DNA from: Desulfotignum sp.
GTDB lineage: Bacteria > Desulfobacterota > Desulfobacteria > Desulfobacterales > Desulfobacteraceae
NCBI GenBank assembly: GCA_011389575.1
Contig: JAABUB010000005.1
Coordinates: forward strand, 1-64,000
DNA length: 64,000 nt
Direction: 5' to 3'
Within the stretch, counting starts at the first letter, position 1; each line of letters begins with the position of its first letter. The notes under the pieces are model-generated. The model was not told where the DNA came from, made no database searches, and saw nothing but the letters and a program-made list of their open reading frames with translations. The position numbers were made by a program, and so were the translations under genes. This document shows, one piece after another, positions 27,484 to 36,376 of the stretch.

Positions 27484-29163
27484 ATGCCGGACACCATGTC
27501 ATATCAAGTTTTAGCACGCAAATACAGGCCCCAGAGTTTTGGCGATGTGGTGGGCCAGTCCCATGTGACCACCACCCTTGTCAACGCCATTAAGCAGGAC
27601 CGGATGGCCCATGCTGTTTTGTTCACAGGTCCCCGGGGTACGGGCAAAACCACCATCGCCAGAATTCTGGCCAAGGCCATGAACTGTAAAGGCGGCCCTA
27701 CCCCCACCCCCTGCAACCAGTGTAAAATCTGCACGGAAATCATCACCGGTCATTGTGCTGATGTGTTTGAAATTGACGGGGCCTCCAACAACAGTGTGGA
27801 CCAAATCCGGGATTTGCGGGAAAACGTCATCTATATGCCGGCTTCCGCTTCTTTCAAAATTTATATCATTGATGAAGTGCATATGCTGTCCACAGCAGCC
27901 TTCAATGCCCTGTTGAAAACCCTGGAAGAACCCCCTGACCATGTTTTGTTCATTTTTGCCACCACAGAAGTGCATAAGATACCGGCCACCATTTTGTCCC
28001 GGTGCCAGCGCCATGATCTGGGCCGGATTCCGCTGGAATCCATATCCGGTCTGTTAAAAAACATCTGTGATAAAGAAGGCTTCATGGTCCAGGACCAGGG
28101 CCTGGATCTGATCGCCCGGGAAGCGGACGGGTCGGTACGTGATTCTTTGAGTCTTCTGGACCGGATTTTATCATTCGCACCGGATACCGACATCACCTAT
28201 GCCATGGTAACGGATGCGCTGGGTATCATCGACCGTAAACTGATGTCTGATATCATTACTGCCCTGGTTGAAAAAAATGGTTCCGCCCTGATCGCCCTGG
28301 TTGAAACCATCAATGACACCGGTATGGATTTGAAAAAATTTTATGGTGATCTCATTGTGCATTTCAGGAATTTGAACGTGATCAAACTCTGTGGTCCTGA
28401 GCATCCCGCCGTGAACATGACGTTCGCACAAAAACAGCAGATCCATCATATGGTATCTCCCCTGAGGGAGGGGTATCTGGAAATACTGCTCCAGGTACTT
28501 TTACAAGAAGAATCCATGGTGAAATTTTCATCCCACACAAAAATCGCCATTGAAACAGTTCTGCTCAAACTGCTCCAGGTCCGGCCGGGTATGGTTCTGG
28601 ATCAGATTATACAAAAACTGGATGCCCTTGCCCGGCAGATCGGTAAAAAATCAGCAGGCCCGGCATATGAAAAAACTGCTGAAACTGATTCTTCCGGTGT
28701 GCATGAACCCCTTGCTGCCCGGCAGAATGCCTGTGCACCAGGCAGTTCCCATCCGGTATCTGTGCCAAAAAAGCTTACTTATACTGAACCTGAAGCACAA
28801 ACCCGGGAACCTGAAAAAACATGGCAGGGGTTTTTAACCCGGATTGAAAGCACGCTGCCGTATTTATCTGCGCTGTTGGCCAAAGGGAAGGTCAAGGAAC
28901 CAGCAGCTGGTATCCTGGAAGTGTCTTTGCATAATTGCTCAGCTTTTGATAAGAACCGGCTGGAAACCAAACAACAAGAGCTGAAAAAAGACTGCCAGGC
29001 ATTTTTGGGAAAACAATTGCACATCCAGGTGGTATCCCAAACCCGTACCCTGCCCCAGGCTGCACCGGAAAAGGCGGATTTCAAGGCCATGCAGGCAGCA
29101 TTACATCACCCCCTGGTAAAAGAAGCACAGGAAATTTTCAACGGTGAAATTATCAATTATTAA
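27484..29163 (+). CDS. dnaX: DNA polymerase III subunits tau/gamma
   Basis: 559 residues from ATG at 27484 (an in-frame ATG at 27496 gives [13 protein letters not shown] and is equally possible). The track start at 27430 lies inside the tRNA and is rejected. The clamp-loader AAA+ domain has Walker [10 protein letters not shown], a four-Cys zinc module ([16 protein letters not shown]), IIDEVHMLS and the LSRCQRHDL sensor. A Pro/Ala/Glu-rich linker and a tau-type C-terminal region follow. No Shine-Dalgarno is visible. A slippery A-AAA-AAG at 28767 could yield a gamma-like short form. Confidence 0.97.
   Translation: MPDTMSYQVLARKYRPQSFGDVVGQSHVTTTLVNAIKQDRMAHAVLFTGPRGTGKTTIARILAKAMNCKGGPTPTPCNQCKICTEIITGHCADVFEIDGASNNSVDQIRDLRENVIYMPASASFKIYIIDEVHMLSTAAFNALLKTLEEPPDHVLFIFATTEVHKIPATILSRCQRHDLGRIPLESISGLLKNICDKEGFMVQDQGLDLIAREADGSVRDSLSLLDRILSFAPDTDITYAMVTDALGIIDRKLMSDIITALVEKNGSALIALVETINDTGMDLKKFYGDLIVHFRNLNVIKLCGPEHPAVNMTFAQKQQIHHMVSPLREGYLEILLQVLLQEESMVKFSSHTKIAIETVLLKLLQVRPGMVLDQIIQKLDALARQIGKKSAGPAYEKTAETDSSGVHEPLAARQNACAPGSSHPVSVPKKLTYTEPEAQTREPEKTWQGFLTRIESTLPYLSALLAKGKVKEPAAGILEVSLHNCSAFDKNRLETKQQELKKDCQAFLGKQLHIQVVSQTRTLPQAAPEKADFKAMQAALHHPLVKEAQEIFNGEIINY
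28767..28787 (+). other. Candidate programmed -1 frameshift site in dnaX
   Basis: The heptamer A AAA AAG lies in exactly the frame used in E. coli dnaX (zero-frame codons CCA AAA AAG CTT). A -1 slip reads GCT TAC TTA TAC TGA and stops after four codons. The product would be about 430 residues plus a short tail, matching the length of E. coli gamma. No strong upstream Shine-Dalgarno enhancer or downstream stem is evident. Confidence 0.5.
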
Positions 29164-29180
29164 ATGTCAGGAGCAACACA

Positions 29181-29489
29181 ATGAAAAATATGAACAATAT
29201 GATGAAGCAGGCCCAGCAACTGCAGAAAAAAATGCTCAAGGCCCAGGAAGAACTGGCATCCAAAACAGTTGAGGCTTCTGCCGGAGGCGGCATGGTCAAA
29301 GTGGTGGCCAACGGCAGCCAGAAAATTGAATCCATTGTTCTGGAAAAAGAAGTGGTGGATCCCGAAGATGTGGAAATGCTTCAGGACCTGATTCTGGCAG
29401 CAGTCAATGATGCCTTGAACAAATCCCAGGAAATGGTGTCCTCTGAGATGGGCAAACTTACCGGTGGGTTGAATATTCCCGGCCTCTAA
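29181..29489 (+). CDS. ybaB: YbaB/EbfC-family nucleoid-associated protein
   Basis: 102 residues. [20 protein letters not shown], then [16 protein letters not shown] and a long C-terminal helix are standard. It is a small DNA-binding dimer almost always encoded between dnaX and recR, as here. AGGAG lies upstream of the ATG. Confidence 0.96.
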   Translation: MKNMNNMMKQAQQLQKKMLKAQEELASKTVEASAGGGMVKVVANGSQKIESIVLEKEVVDPEDVEMLQDLILAAVNDALNKSQEMVSSEMGKLTGGLNIPGL

Positions 29490-29493
29490 ACCT

Positions 29494-30093
29494 GTGAGCC
29501 ATTATCCCGATGCCATCCTGAAGCTGATCACCAGCTTTTCCACCCTGCCGGGAATCGGCAGAAAAACTGCGGAAAGGCTGGCCCTTCATTTGCTCCATGC
29601 ACCGGAACATGAAGCAGCAACTCTGGCAGCCGACATCATTGAGCTGAAAAAATCCGTACAGATATGTGCCACCTGTTTTTCCCTCAGTGATCAGGAAAAA
29701 TGCCGTATCTGCATTGATCCTGCCCGGGATCACGGGGTCATATGCGTGGTGGAAAACCCGGCAGACATGGCAGCCATTGAAAAATCAAAGGCGTTTTCAG
29801 GATGTTATCATGTGCTGGGAGGGGCCTTGTCTCCCATTGACGGCATCGGCCCTGATGATATCCGGCTGGCAGAACTCTTTGGCAGGGCCGATCCCGGCCC
29901 TGTCCGGGAAATCATCATTGCCACCCGCACCAATGTGGAAGGAGAGGCAACCGCAGCATATATTATGGACCGGCTCAAATCCAGGCATATCACCATCACC
30001 AGGATTGCTTCCGGCGTTCCCATGGGCGGGGATCTCCAGTATGTGGATCCGCTGACCATGCAGAAAGCAATGGAAAAAAGATATGGATACTGA
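29494..30093 (+). CDS. recR: Recombination protein RecR
   Basis: 199 residues. The helix-hairpin-helix LPGIGRKTAERLALHLL, a four-Cys zinc finger (CATCFSLSDQEKCRIC) and a Toprim domain (VICVVENPADMAAIE, VLGGALSPIDGIGP) are present. RecR clamps onto DNA with RecFO to load RecA at gaps. The start is GTG, 4 bp after the ybaB stop with no clear Shine-Dalgarno, so it is likely translationally coupled. Confidence 0.97.
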   Translation: MSHYPDAILKLITSFSTLPGIGRKTAERLALHLLHAPEHEAATLAADIIELKKSVQICATCFSLSDQEKCRICIDPARDHGVICVVENPADMAAIEKSKAFSGCYHVLGGALSPIDGIGPDDIRLAELFGRADPGPVREIIIATRTNVEGEATAAYIMDRLKSRHITITRIASGVPMGGDLQYVDPLTMQKAMEKRYGY

Positions 30094-30514
30094 ATACAAA
30101 ACCACGGATGATCTTTTTACATGCCAATTGTGCGGCCAGTGCTGCAAAGGCTTTGGCGGCACCTATGTCACCGGCCGGGATATTGTAGACATCTGTGCAT
30201 ATATAACGGCTGATCCGGACACATTTGTGAGATCCTATTGTGACATGGCCGGCTCCAGGCCTGTGTTAACCCAGGGACCGGACGGGCATTGTGTTTTTTT
30301 TGATGCCCGGAAACAATGCACCATTCACCCGGTCAAACCCCGCATGTGCCGGGCATGGCCATTTATTGAAACCCTTGTGGCAAACCCTGAGAACTGGGAT
30401 GCCATGGCATCGGCCTGCCCCGGCATGAAGCCTTTGGTTCCCCCTCGTGATATCATGCGCATTGTGTCAGAAGAAATTGAAAAACGCAGAGTATCCTGTC
30501 CTGCCAAACTTTGA
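30083..30514 (+). CDS. YkgJ-family cysteine-cluster protein
   Basis: 143 residues. CQLCGQCCKGFGGTYV, HCVFFDARKQCTIHPVKPRMCRAWPF and a late Cys (ASACPGM) form the CxxCxxCC...C...C pattern of the YkgJ/UPF0153 family, thought to bind zinc or an Fe-S cluster. Function is unknown. It overlaps recR by 11 bp and ends the dnaX-ybaB-recR run. Confidence 0.85.
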   Translation: MDTEYKTTDDLFTCQLCGQCCKGFGGTYVTGRDIVDICAYITADPDTFVRSYCDMAGSRPVLTQGPDGHCVFFDARKQCTIHPVKPRMCRAWPFIETLVANPENWDAMASACPGMKPLVPPRDIMRIVSEEIEKRRVSCPAKL

Positions 30515-30530
30515 CCTTTAGCTTTTCACA

Positions 30531-31346
30531 TCATTGTGGACTCATGCCGGCAAACTCGCGTGCAATACTGTCCCGCTCATACACGATTTCCACCCGCCGG
30601 TTCAAGGCCCTTCCCCGGGGGGTGTCATTGGTGGCGACCGGGTGATAGTGGGCATATCCTTCCGCAGATATATACTGGGGGGGAACACCGTTTGCCACCA
30701 AAAGCCGGACCACCATGGCTGCCCGTGCAGCAGACAATTCCCAGTTGGATGGATACAGGGCGGAAGTAATGGGCGTACTGTCGGTATGCCCTTTTATTTT
30801 CACCTGGTAGGCCAGTTTGGAAAGTACGGAAGCAACTTTCTGCAGAATATCCAGCCCTTTTTCTGACAGCCGGGTGCCTCCCTGGTTAAATAAAAGCAGA
30901 TCCGACATGGTGATCACCACCCCGGCCTCGTTTTTTACCACACTGACCTCTCCGCCGAGTTTATTGAACAATACCAGCTCCCGGACTTCAGAAACGATGT
31001 CATCCAGCTCTTTTTCTATCATTCCCCCGAGTTCATCTATCTGCTGGATTTCAGTGGGTTCTTCAGAAGGTACCGCATGCATGGTCAGCCCTTCTCTGGT
31101 GCCGGCCTCCGGAATTGTCTGGGCGCCCAGGGCACTGCGCAAAGATTGTACCAGTTCCTTATAGGTTTCCTGCTGGGTGGTGCTCATGGCAAACAGCAGA
31201 ACAAAAAAGCACATCAACAGGGTAACCAGGTCAGCAAATGTGGCCAGCCAGGTGGCCTGTTTCCTTGGCTTGGCATCGCCATCCGCCAGCAAAGGCTGGA
31301 CAGCCGGTTGATTTCCTTCTGCTTTTGCGTCAGTGTCTTCAGCCAT
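30531..31346 (-). CDS. motB: Flagellar motor stator protein MotB/PomB
   Basis: 271 residues. The plug and transmembrane region WLATFADLVTLLMCFFVLLF contains the ion-binding Asp. The Cys-Phe-Phe form is typical of Na+-type PomB rather than H+-type MotB, which is my inference about the ion. An OmpA-like peptidoglycan-binding domain follows (IKGHTDSTPI, NWELSAARAAMVVRLL). It follows motA by 24 bp. The flagellar filament genes are not in this window. Confidence 0.92.
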   Translation of the reverse strand: MAEDTDAKAEGNQPAVQPLLADGDAKPRKQATWLATFADLVTLLMCFFVLLFAMSTTQQETYKELVQSLRSALGAQTIPEAGTREGLTMHAVPSEEPTEIQQIDELGGMIEKELDDIVSEVRELVLFNKLGGEVSVVKNEAGVVITMSDLLLFNQGGTRLSEKGLDILQKVASVLSKLAYQVKIKGHTDSTPITSALYPSNWELSAARAAMVVRLLVANGVPPQYISAEGYAHYHPVATNDTPRGRALNRRVEIVYERDSIAREFAGMSPQ

Positions 31347-31370
31347 GTGCTTTGCTCTTTTTTCTAAAAT

Positions 31371-32135
31371 TTAGGTATTTTTTTCTTCTTTTTTTGTATC
31401 AGAAAGGTAAATATTGAGCTTGTCTTCCATGAGCTTGGGGTGTTCTCCTTCCCGTATGGAAAGGATCCCTTCAAAAATAATATTCATATTGGTGATTTCT
31501 TCTTCGTTTCTGCCCCGAAGCTTATCACTCATGGGAATAAAAAACAGGTTGGCCAGCACAGCGCCGTAAAAAGTGGTGATCATGGCCACTGCCATTTTAG
31601 GTCCAATGGAAGAGGGATCATCCAGATTGGCCAGCATCTGGATCAGCCCGATCAGGGTTCCCACCATACCGAATGCAGGTGCATACGCTCCCATGGCCCC
31701 GAATATCTCAGCACCGGTATCCAGTCCTTTTTTGGTCAAATGCATCTGTTTTTGCATGATAGCGGCTATATCCATGGTTTTCACCCCATCCACCGTCATT
31801 TGCAGGGCCTGGGCCAGATAGGGATTCGCAGTGGTCTCAATATCACCCTCAATAGACAAAAGCCCCCCTTTTCTGGCTTTGTTGGAAATTTCCACCAGGT
31901 TTTCAATAATATCCTGGGGTTTTTCAATTTTAAAAATGAACACTTTCACAGCGGTTTTAAATACACCCAGAAACTGGGCCAGAGGATAACCGATCATGGT
32001 GGCGGCAAATGTTCCCCCCACCACGACAAGCACCGCAGGAATATTCACAAACATCATGATGCTGCCGCCCAGCAATATGGTACCCAGAACAAATCCTATT
32101 CCTGAAACAACCCCGATAAACGAAGAAATGTCCAT
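31371..32135 (-). CDS. motA: Flagellar motor stator protein MotA/PomA
   Basis: 254 residues with four transmembrane helices. VVVGGTFAATMIGYP near the N-terminus and the cytoplasmic and third/fourth-helix region AYAPAFGMVGTLIGLIQML are the MotA/PomA signature. Its length fits PomA (about 253) better than enteric MotA (295), agreeing with a sodium-type stator. Confidence 0.93.
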   Translation of the reverse strand: MDISSFIGVVSGIGFVLGTILLGGSIMMFVNIPAVLVVVGGTFAATMIGYPLAQFLGVFKTAVKVFIFKIEKPQDIIENLVEISNKARKGGLLSIEGDIETTANPYLAQALQMTVDGVKTMDIAAIMQKQMHLTKKGLDTGAEIFGAMGAYAPAFGMVGTLIGLIQMLANLDDPSSIGPKMAVAMITTFYGAVLANLFFIPMSDKLRGRNEEEITNMNIIFEGILSIREGEHPKLMEDKLNIYLSDTKKEEKNT

Positions 32136-32138
32136 TTT

Positions 32139-33482
32139 TTAAACCTTTATGTAGAGTATGTCATCCACAGGGAATTCCCTGTTGTATTGTATGATCTTGT
32201 CAATTGCCGCTCTGGTCAACACGGTATCAGCACTGAACAGCTTGGTGCCGTCAGCAGTGAACAGGGCACATCCCAGGCGCATACCAGGCGCAATCTGGTC
32301 TATCCCCACCTCCCGGATCTGGAAGGCATCCGCTCCCATGTGCAGCAGGGCATATTTTTCAAGCCGGTTGACAACCAGGGGATCCAGACGGGACCCTGCC
32401 AGATTTTCCAGGGCAGCCATAAGGTCTTCCAGGCACAGGATATCCTCCCTGTGCTTTACGGCATCAAACATATCTGCTCCGGCCAGAATCCGGGATGCCA
32501 GAGGGATATAGTCTTTTTTCAATCCCTTGGGGTAACCGGTACCATCTGCATTTTCATGCATATGCCGGATAATCTTTGCGGTTTTTTCAAATACCTGACA
32601 ATGGCTGAGCAGGTCCGCCCCTTTCACTGGATACTGTAACTGAATATTTTTCTCAAAAGCGGTCAACTGGTCAAATGGTTTTGTCTGTGCTGTCCGGGGC
32701 ATGAAAACAAGCCCGATTTCATGCAACATACCAGCTTTATGAATATTCTCCAACTTTTTTTCATCAAAGCCCAGACCTTTGCCGATAAAGCAGGCAATAT
32801 CTGCCACACGTTCTGCATGTCCCCGGCTGGTTTCAACCTGCCTGCGAATCAGTTGAGACAGCAGTTTTTCACAGCCGGCCATATTCTGATCAAGGGCCTT
32901 TTTTGCCTTTTGCACCTGGTTTTTCAGGTGGCTGCGCTCTTTGTTCATGTGGTGGATCTGCTTCAGGGCATTATTAAGACTGGTTTTTTCCTGGATAAGC
33001 TCACTTTTAACAACAGACAAGGCATTTTTGAATCTGTTCAGATACGTACTGGCTTGATTCATGGTCTGTTTACTATTAAAATTTTTTTGTTCCAGAATCT
33101 TATGCCGGAGGTAGGGGTATGAAAGATAACGCAGTGCCTGCTCTTGAACCGGGCGGGGTATCACCTCATCAAATCCGCATTCCCGAAAACGGTATTTTTC
33201 TTCCATGGAGATATCAGTGTCCACAACCAGAAAAAATCCGGGCCGGAAAAAAAAAGGCACTTCAGCCAGCCAGGCACCCCAGGTTTGTAACACATCCATG
33301 GTGACACAGGGTCCGGGATCCACCAATACAATATCCGGATGGAATCTGCGGGCAATCTTTTCGCACCGAACTTTTGTTTCACCAGATTGTACAATGAATC
33401 CGTCAGCTGTTTCAAAGGGATCAGTATGGGCTGTTCCAGAGGCATGTTTTGCAAAAAGAACAGATATGGTTTCTGAAGCCAT
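32139..33482 (-). CDS. Degenerate HD-GYP-domain protein with receiver-like N-terminus
   Basis: 447 residues. The N-terminal part (about 1-125) resembles a receiver fold (DIVLVDPGP, then GFDEVIPRP) but its phosphoacceptor is uncertain. A coiled coil (about 140-200) leads into an HD-GYP domain (about 215-400). The GYP loop is intact (NADGTGYPKGL), but the HD pair reads LHEIGLVFMP instead of the usual LHDIGKIGIP. Loss of Asp and Lys suggests reduced or absent c-di-GMP hydrolysis, perhaps a sensor role. It is 3 bp upstream of motA, so it probably regulates motility. Confidence 0.8.
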   Translation of the reverse strand: MASETISVLFAKHASGTAHTDPFETADGFIVQSGETKVRCEKIARRFHPDIVLVDPGPCVTMDVLQTWGAWLAEVPFFFRPGFFLVVDTDISMEEKYRFRECGFDEVIPRPVQEQALRYLSYPYLRHKILEQKNFNSKQTMNQASTYLNRFKNALSVVKSELIQEKTSLNNALKQIHHMNKERSHLKNQVQKAKKALDQNMAGCEKLLSQLIRRQVETSRGHAERVADIACFIGKGLGFDEKKLENIHKAGMLHEIGLVFMPRTAQTKPFDQLTAFEKNIQLQYPVKGADLLSHCQVFEKTAKIIRHMHENADGTGYPKGLKKDYIPLASRILAGADMFDAVKHREDILCLEDLMAALENLAGSRLDPLVVNRLEKYALLHMGADAFQIREVGIDQIAPGMRLGCALFTADGTKLFSADTVLTRAAIDKIIQYNREFPVDDILYIKV

Positions 33483-33505
33483 GACAACCCTAAGTTATTG
33501 GTTTT

Positions 33506-34057
33506 TTATTCAGTATAGTCATGGAGCCACCACTCATCCCAGCCGGTTTGCATAATGCTGCGGGCCATCTGTCTTCCTGTATCTGTTTTCAGCCGTTCCA
33601 AAACCACCAGGAGCCATTTGTCAGCAAAAGCCGCACCAGTATCCTTGAGTTTTTTTAATTCAAGGATAAAAGACAGCTGGTCAGCATCTTTTGCCAGCCG
33701 GGCCTCTCTGGTTTCACCCAGGTTGAATTCTGAAATCAGGGATATGATATCTGTGGCAAAGGGAAGATCCTTTGTCAGGTGGTCGATGGCTTTGGATTCA
33801 TCGGTGCTGGAATAGTGTTTCTGCACATAGTTGAAGTCCCCGGTCCTGGCTTCAGCCATATCATGAACCAGGGCCATGGCCATGAGCCGTTCACCATTGG
33901 CTTCAGGATCCAGCCGTGACATAACAAAGCAGATAAATGCCATGGAAAAACAATGTTCTGCAATGCTTTCCCGGCCTGCGCCCAAAAAGGCATACCCTGA
34001 CCGATTAAGATCTTTTAAAATCCTGGCTTCAAACAATAGATTGGCAATCTGCTTCAT
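33506..34057 (-). CDS. HD-domain hydrolase of the HDDC2/YfbR type
   Basis: 183 residues. ESIAEHCFSMAFI supplies the first His, ALVHDMAEARTGDF the HD pair with the family's EA-GD motif, and AKDADQLSFILELKKL the last Asp. The nearest characterised relatives are nucleoside 5'-monophosphate phosphatases acting on deoxynucleotides (YfbR, HDDC2). The substrate here is inferred. It lies 23 bp upstream of the HD-GYP gene and may be in its transcript. Confidence 0.8.
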   Translation of the reverse strand: MKQIANLLFEARILKDLNRSGYAFLGAGRESIAEHCFSMAFICFVMSRLDPEANGERLMAMALVHDMAEARTGDFNYVQKHYSSTDESKAIDHLTKDLPFATDIISLISEFNLGETREARLAKDADQLSFILELKKLKDTGAAFADKWLLVVLERLKTDTGRQMARSIMQTGWDEWWLHDYTE

Positions 34058-34155
34058 TTTTATAAATCCTGGTAATTTCAGGTAACAATTGCTGGGTTTT
34101 TATAAAACAGGCCTGCAAAAAAAGTCAAGAATTCCCGGCTATCCAAAGATGAATA

Positions 34156-35979
34156 TTAAAACTGATCCCAGGTAATGCGCAGAATTTCCTGATAGGTGGT
34201 CTCGCCCTGCAGCATTTTTTTAATCCCATTTTGGCGCAGCAGCACCAGTCCCTGTTCCACAGCCTTGTTCCGCATGGCTTTCAGGCTGCCATCCGGGGTA
34301 CTCATTTTTTTCAAAGATTCTGTATAAGGCAAAATTTCATAAATACCGATCCGCCCTTTATAACCGGTTCCCCGGCATTTGTTGCATCCTTTTCCATGAC
34401 AAAGACTGACAGGACCGCTTTTTGCCACCACAAGCCCCAGTTCTGAAAGCTCTCTGGCATCCATTTCAATCCCTTGAATACAATGGGGACAGATTTTCCG
34501 TACCAGACGCTGTGCAACGACCCCGTTCAGGGAGGCATGCACCAGATACGGCGGTATGCCCAGATCCAGCAGCCTGAAAACAGCAGACACGCTGTCATTG
34601 GTATGCAGGGTAGATAGCACCAGGTGACCGGTCAAAGCAGCCTGCACAGCAGCCTGGGCGGTTTCAAGATCCCGGATTTCCCCCACCATGATGATATCCG
34701 GGTCCTGGCGCATGATATTGCGCAGCACCGATCCAAAAGTCACATTAACCGCCGGCTGAACAGAAATCTGGTTGAACTCCTCATGGATCATCTCAATGGG
34801 ATCCTCAATGGTGGTGATATTCACCTCTGCAGATGACAGCATGCGCAGGCTGGAATACAGGGTAGTGGATTTGCCTGATCCAGTGGGGCCTGTTACCAGG
34901 ACAATACCAAAAGGAAGGGTGATCAGTTTCTTGAATTTTGCAAAATCCTTTCCGGAAAACCCCAGTTTTTCAAGATCCTGAAAAAGGATATCCGGATCCA
35001 TGACCCGCATCACCACTTTTTCCCCGAATGCCACCGGAATGGTAGACACCCGGATTTCCACCTCGGTTTCTTCTTTGATCATTTTGATGCGGCCGTCCTG
35101 GGGCCGTCTTTTTTCAGCCATATCCAGGCCGGACAGGGTTTTAATGCGGCTGACAACTGCATTGTGCAGCTGCTTGGGTAGTTTGTACACCGTATGCAGG
35201 GCACCGTCAATGCGCATGCGCACCAGGCAGATATCTCTTTTGGGCTCAATATGAATATCACTGGCTTTCTGGTCAAAGGAATAGGTAAACAAATGGTTGA
35301 CTGCATTGACAATATGCTGATCTGTGGACGGCAGATCATCCTGGGGTGTGAGATTGACAAACCGTTCCAGGTTTCCCAGATCCACCCCTTTGCCGGAAAA
35401 CAGATCCTGGGCTGCAGAAATGGAATACCGGAACCCGAAAAATTCCTGGATCAGTTTTTCAATGTCAGACCTGGGGCTGAGCACCGGCACCACCTTGAGT
35501 TTTGACACCATTTCAACATCTTTTATGGCTTCATAATTAAAAGGGTCGGGCGTTGCCACCATGAGTTTGCCAGCTTCAACCTTTACAGGCAGCAAAAGAT
35601 GTTTAAAAGCAAATGACTTTGAAATAAATCCGGTCACCAGGTTCAGATCCAGTTTCAGGGGATCCACTTTTTTATATGCAAGTTTCCAGGCCCCGGCCAA
35701 TGCCCGGTAGATCATGTCTTCATCCAGAAACCGGTTTGGCTGATTTCCTGATTTAAGCCGAAGATGAACCATCACGTCAATCATGGTCAGACGGGCCATT
35801 GCCTTTTGTCTGGAAACACCTTTGAATACAGTGTTTTTTCCTGCATTATAAAGACTTTCTTTCACCCCTTTTTCCCGGCGCATCAGATCCCTTGCCTGGT
35901 CAGGCGATACCAGCCTGGCATGTACCAGAATCCTGCATATGTTCTGGGATGAAAACCGGTTGTTTTGTTGTACCTGCAT
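34156..35979 (-). CDS. GspE/PilB-family secretion or pilus ATPase
   Basis: 607 residues. An N-terminal MshEN-type region (about 1-170) is followed by the ATPase core with Walker A GPTGSGKST, Asp box (TTIEDPIEMIHEEF), Walker B (QDPDIIMVGEIRDLETA) and His box (TGHLVLSTLHTND). A zinc-binding insert (CPHC, then CHGKGCNKCRGTGYKGRIG) distinguishes GspE/PilB from PilT retraction ATPases. Some MshEN domains bind c-di-GMP, which would fit the nearby HD-GYP gene. No other secretion or pilus genes flank it. Confidence 0.9.
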   Translation of the reverse strand: MQVQQNNRFSSQNICRILVHARLVSPDQARDLMRREKGVKESLYNAGKNTVFKGVSRQKAMARLTMIDVMVHLRLKSGNQPNRFLDEDMIYRALAGAWKLAYKKVDPLKLDLNLVTGFISKSFAFKHLLLPVKVEAGKLMVATPDPFNYEAIKDVEMVSKLKVVPVLSPRSDIEKLIQEFFGFRYSISAAQDLFSGKGVDLGNLERFVNLTPQDDLPSTDQHIVNAVNHLFTYSFDQKASDIHIEPKRDICLVRMRIDGALHTVYKLPKQLHNAVVSRIKTLSGLDMAEKRRPQDGRIKMIKEETEVEIRVSTIPVAFGEKVVMRVMDPDILFQDLEKLGFSGKDFAKFKKLITLPFGIVLVTGPTGSGKSTTLYSSLRMLSSAEVNITTIEDPIEMIHEEFNQISVQPAVNVTFGSVLRNIMRQDPDIIMVGEIRDLETAQAAVQAALTGHLVLSTLHTNDSVSAVFRLLDLGIPPYLVHASLNGVVAQRLVRKICPHCIQGIEMDARELSELGLVVAKSGPVSLCHGKGCNKCRGTGYKGRIGIYEILPYTESLKKMSTPDGSLKAMRNKAVEQGLVLLRQNGIKKMLQGETTYQEILRITWDQF

Positions 35980-36127
35980 TACAGCCCCTTGGCATCGAAT
36001 CCGGGTTGAACAGGATCGATACCCCCCTGTGAACAGTGAAAGTATAAACCTGCTGCCTCCATGTTATACGGCAAATCCGGCAACATTGTAAAGGCCTGAT
36101 CAGCAAATGCCCGGGCAACAGGTATCC

Positions 36128-36290
36128 AGGGGCATCGCATGTAACCACATCCTGTTCAGCTGCTTGATACCCGCTCCCCTGAGGGTGCTGTGTGACCGGC
36201 CCGAGATTAATATCTGACGGTCCTGTCACACAGCACCCTCAGGGGAGCTATGGCAATACAGGTGACACTGCATCTACATGCGATTACCCT
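36128..36290. repeat. Small palindromic element with terminal inverted repeats, copy 2
   Basis: This element occupies most of the 324-bp gap before the EamA gene. AGGGGCATCGCATGTA (36128-36143) and TACATGCGATTACCCT (36275-36290) are inverted repeats (14 of 16 matching). Inside is a perfect 24-bp inverted repeat (36173-36196 and 36225-36248, beginning GCTCCCCTGAGGG), capped by a smaller AGAT/ATCT hairpin. CAGGTA occurs just outside both ends and may be a target duplication. Its ends match the element at 23.6 kb. No ORF is seen. Confidence 0.7.
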
Positions 36291-36376
36291 GAGCAGGTAC
36301 CAACTTGGGGTTGACTTTTGGCCGTGACTCTGTGCAAATAACCATTTTTACAAACCAGGATAAAAAGGATGCCCGG

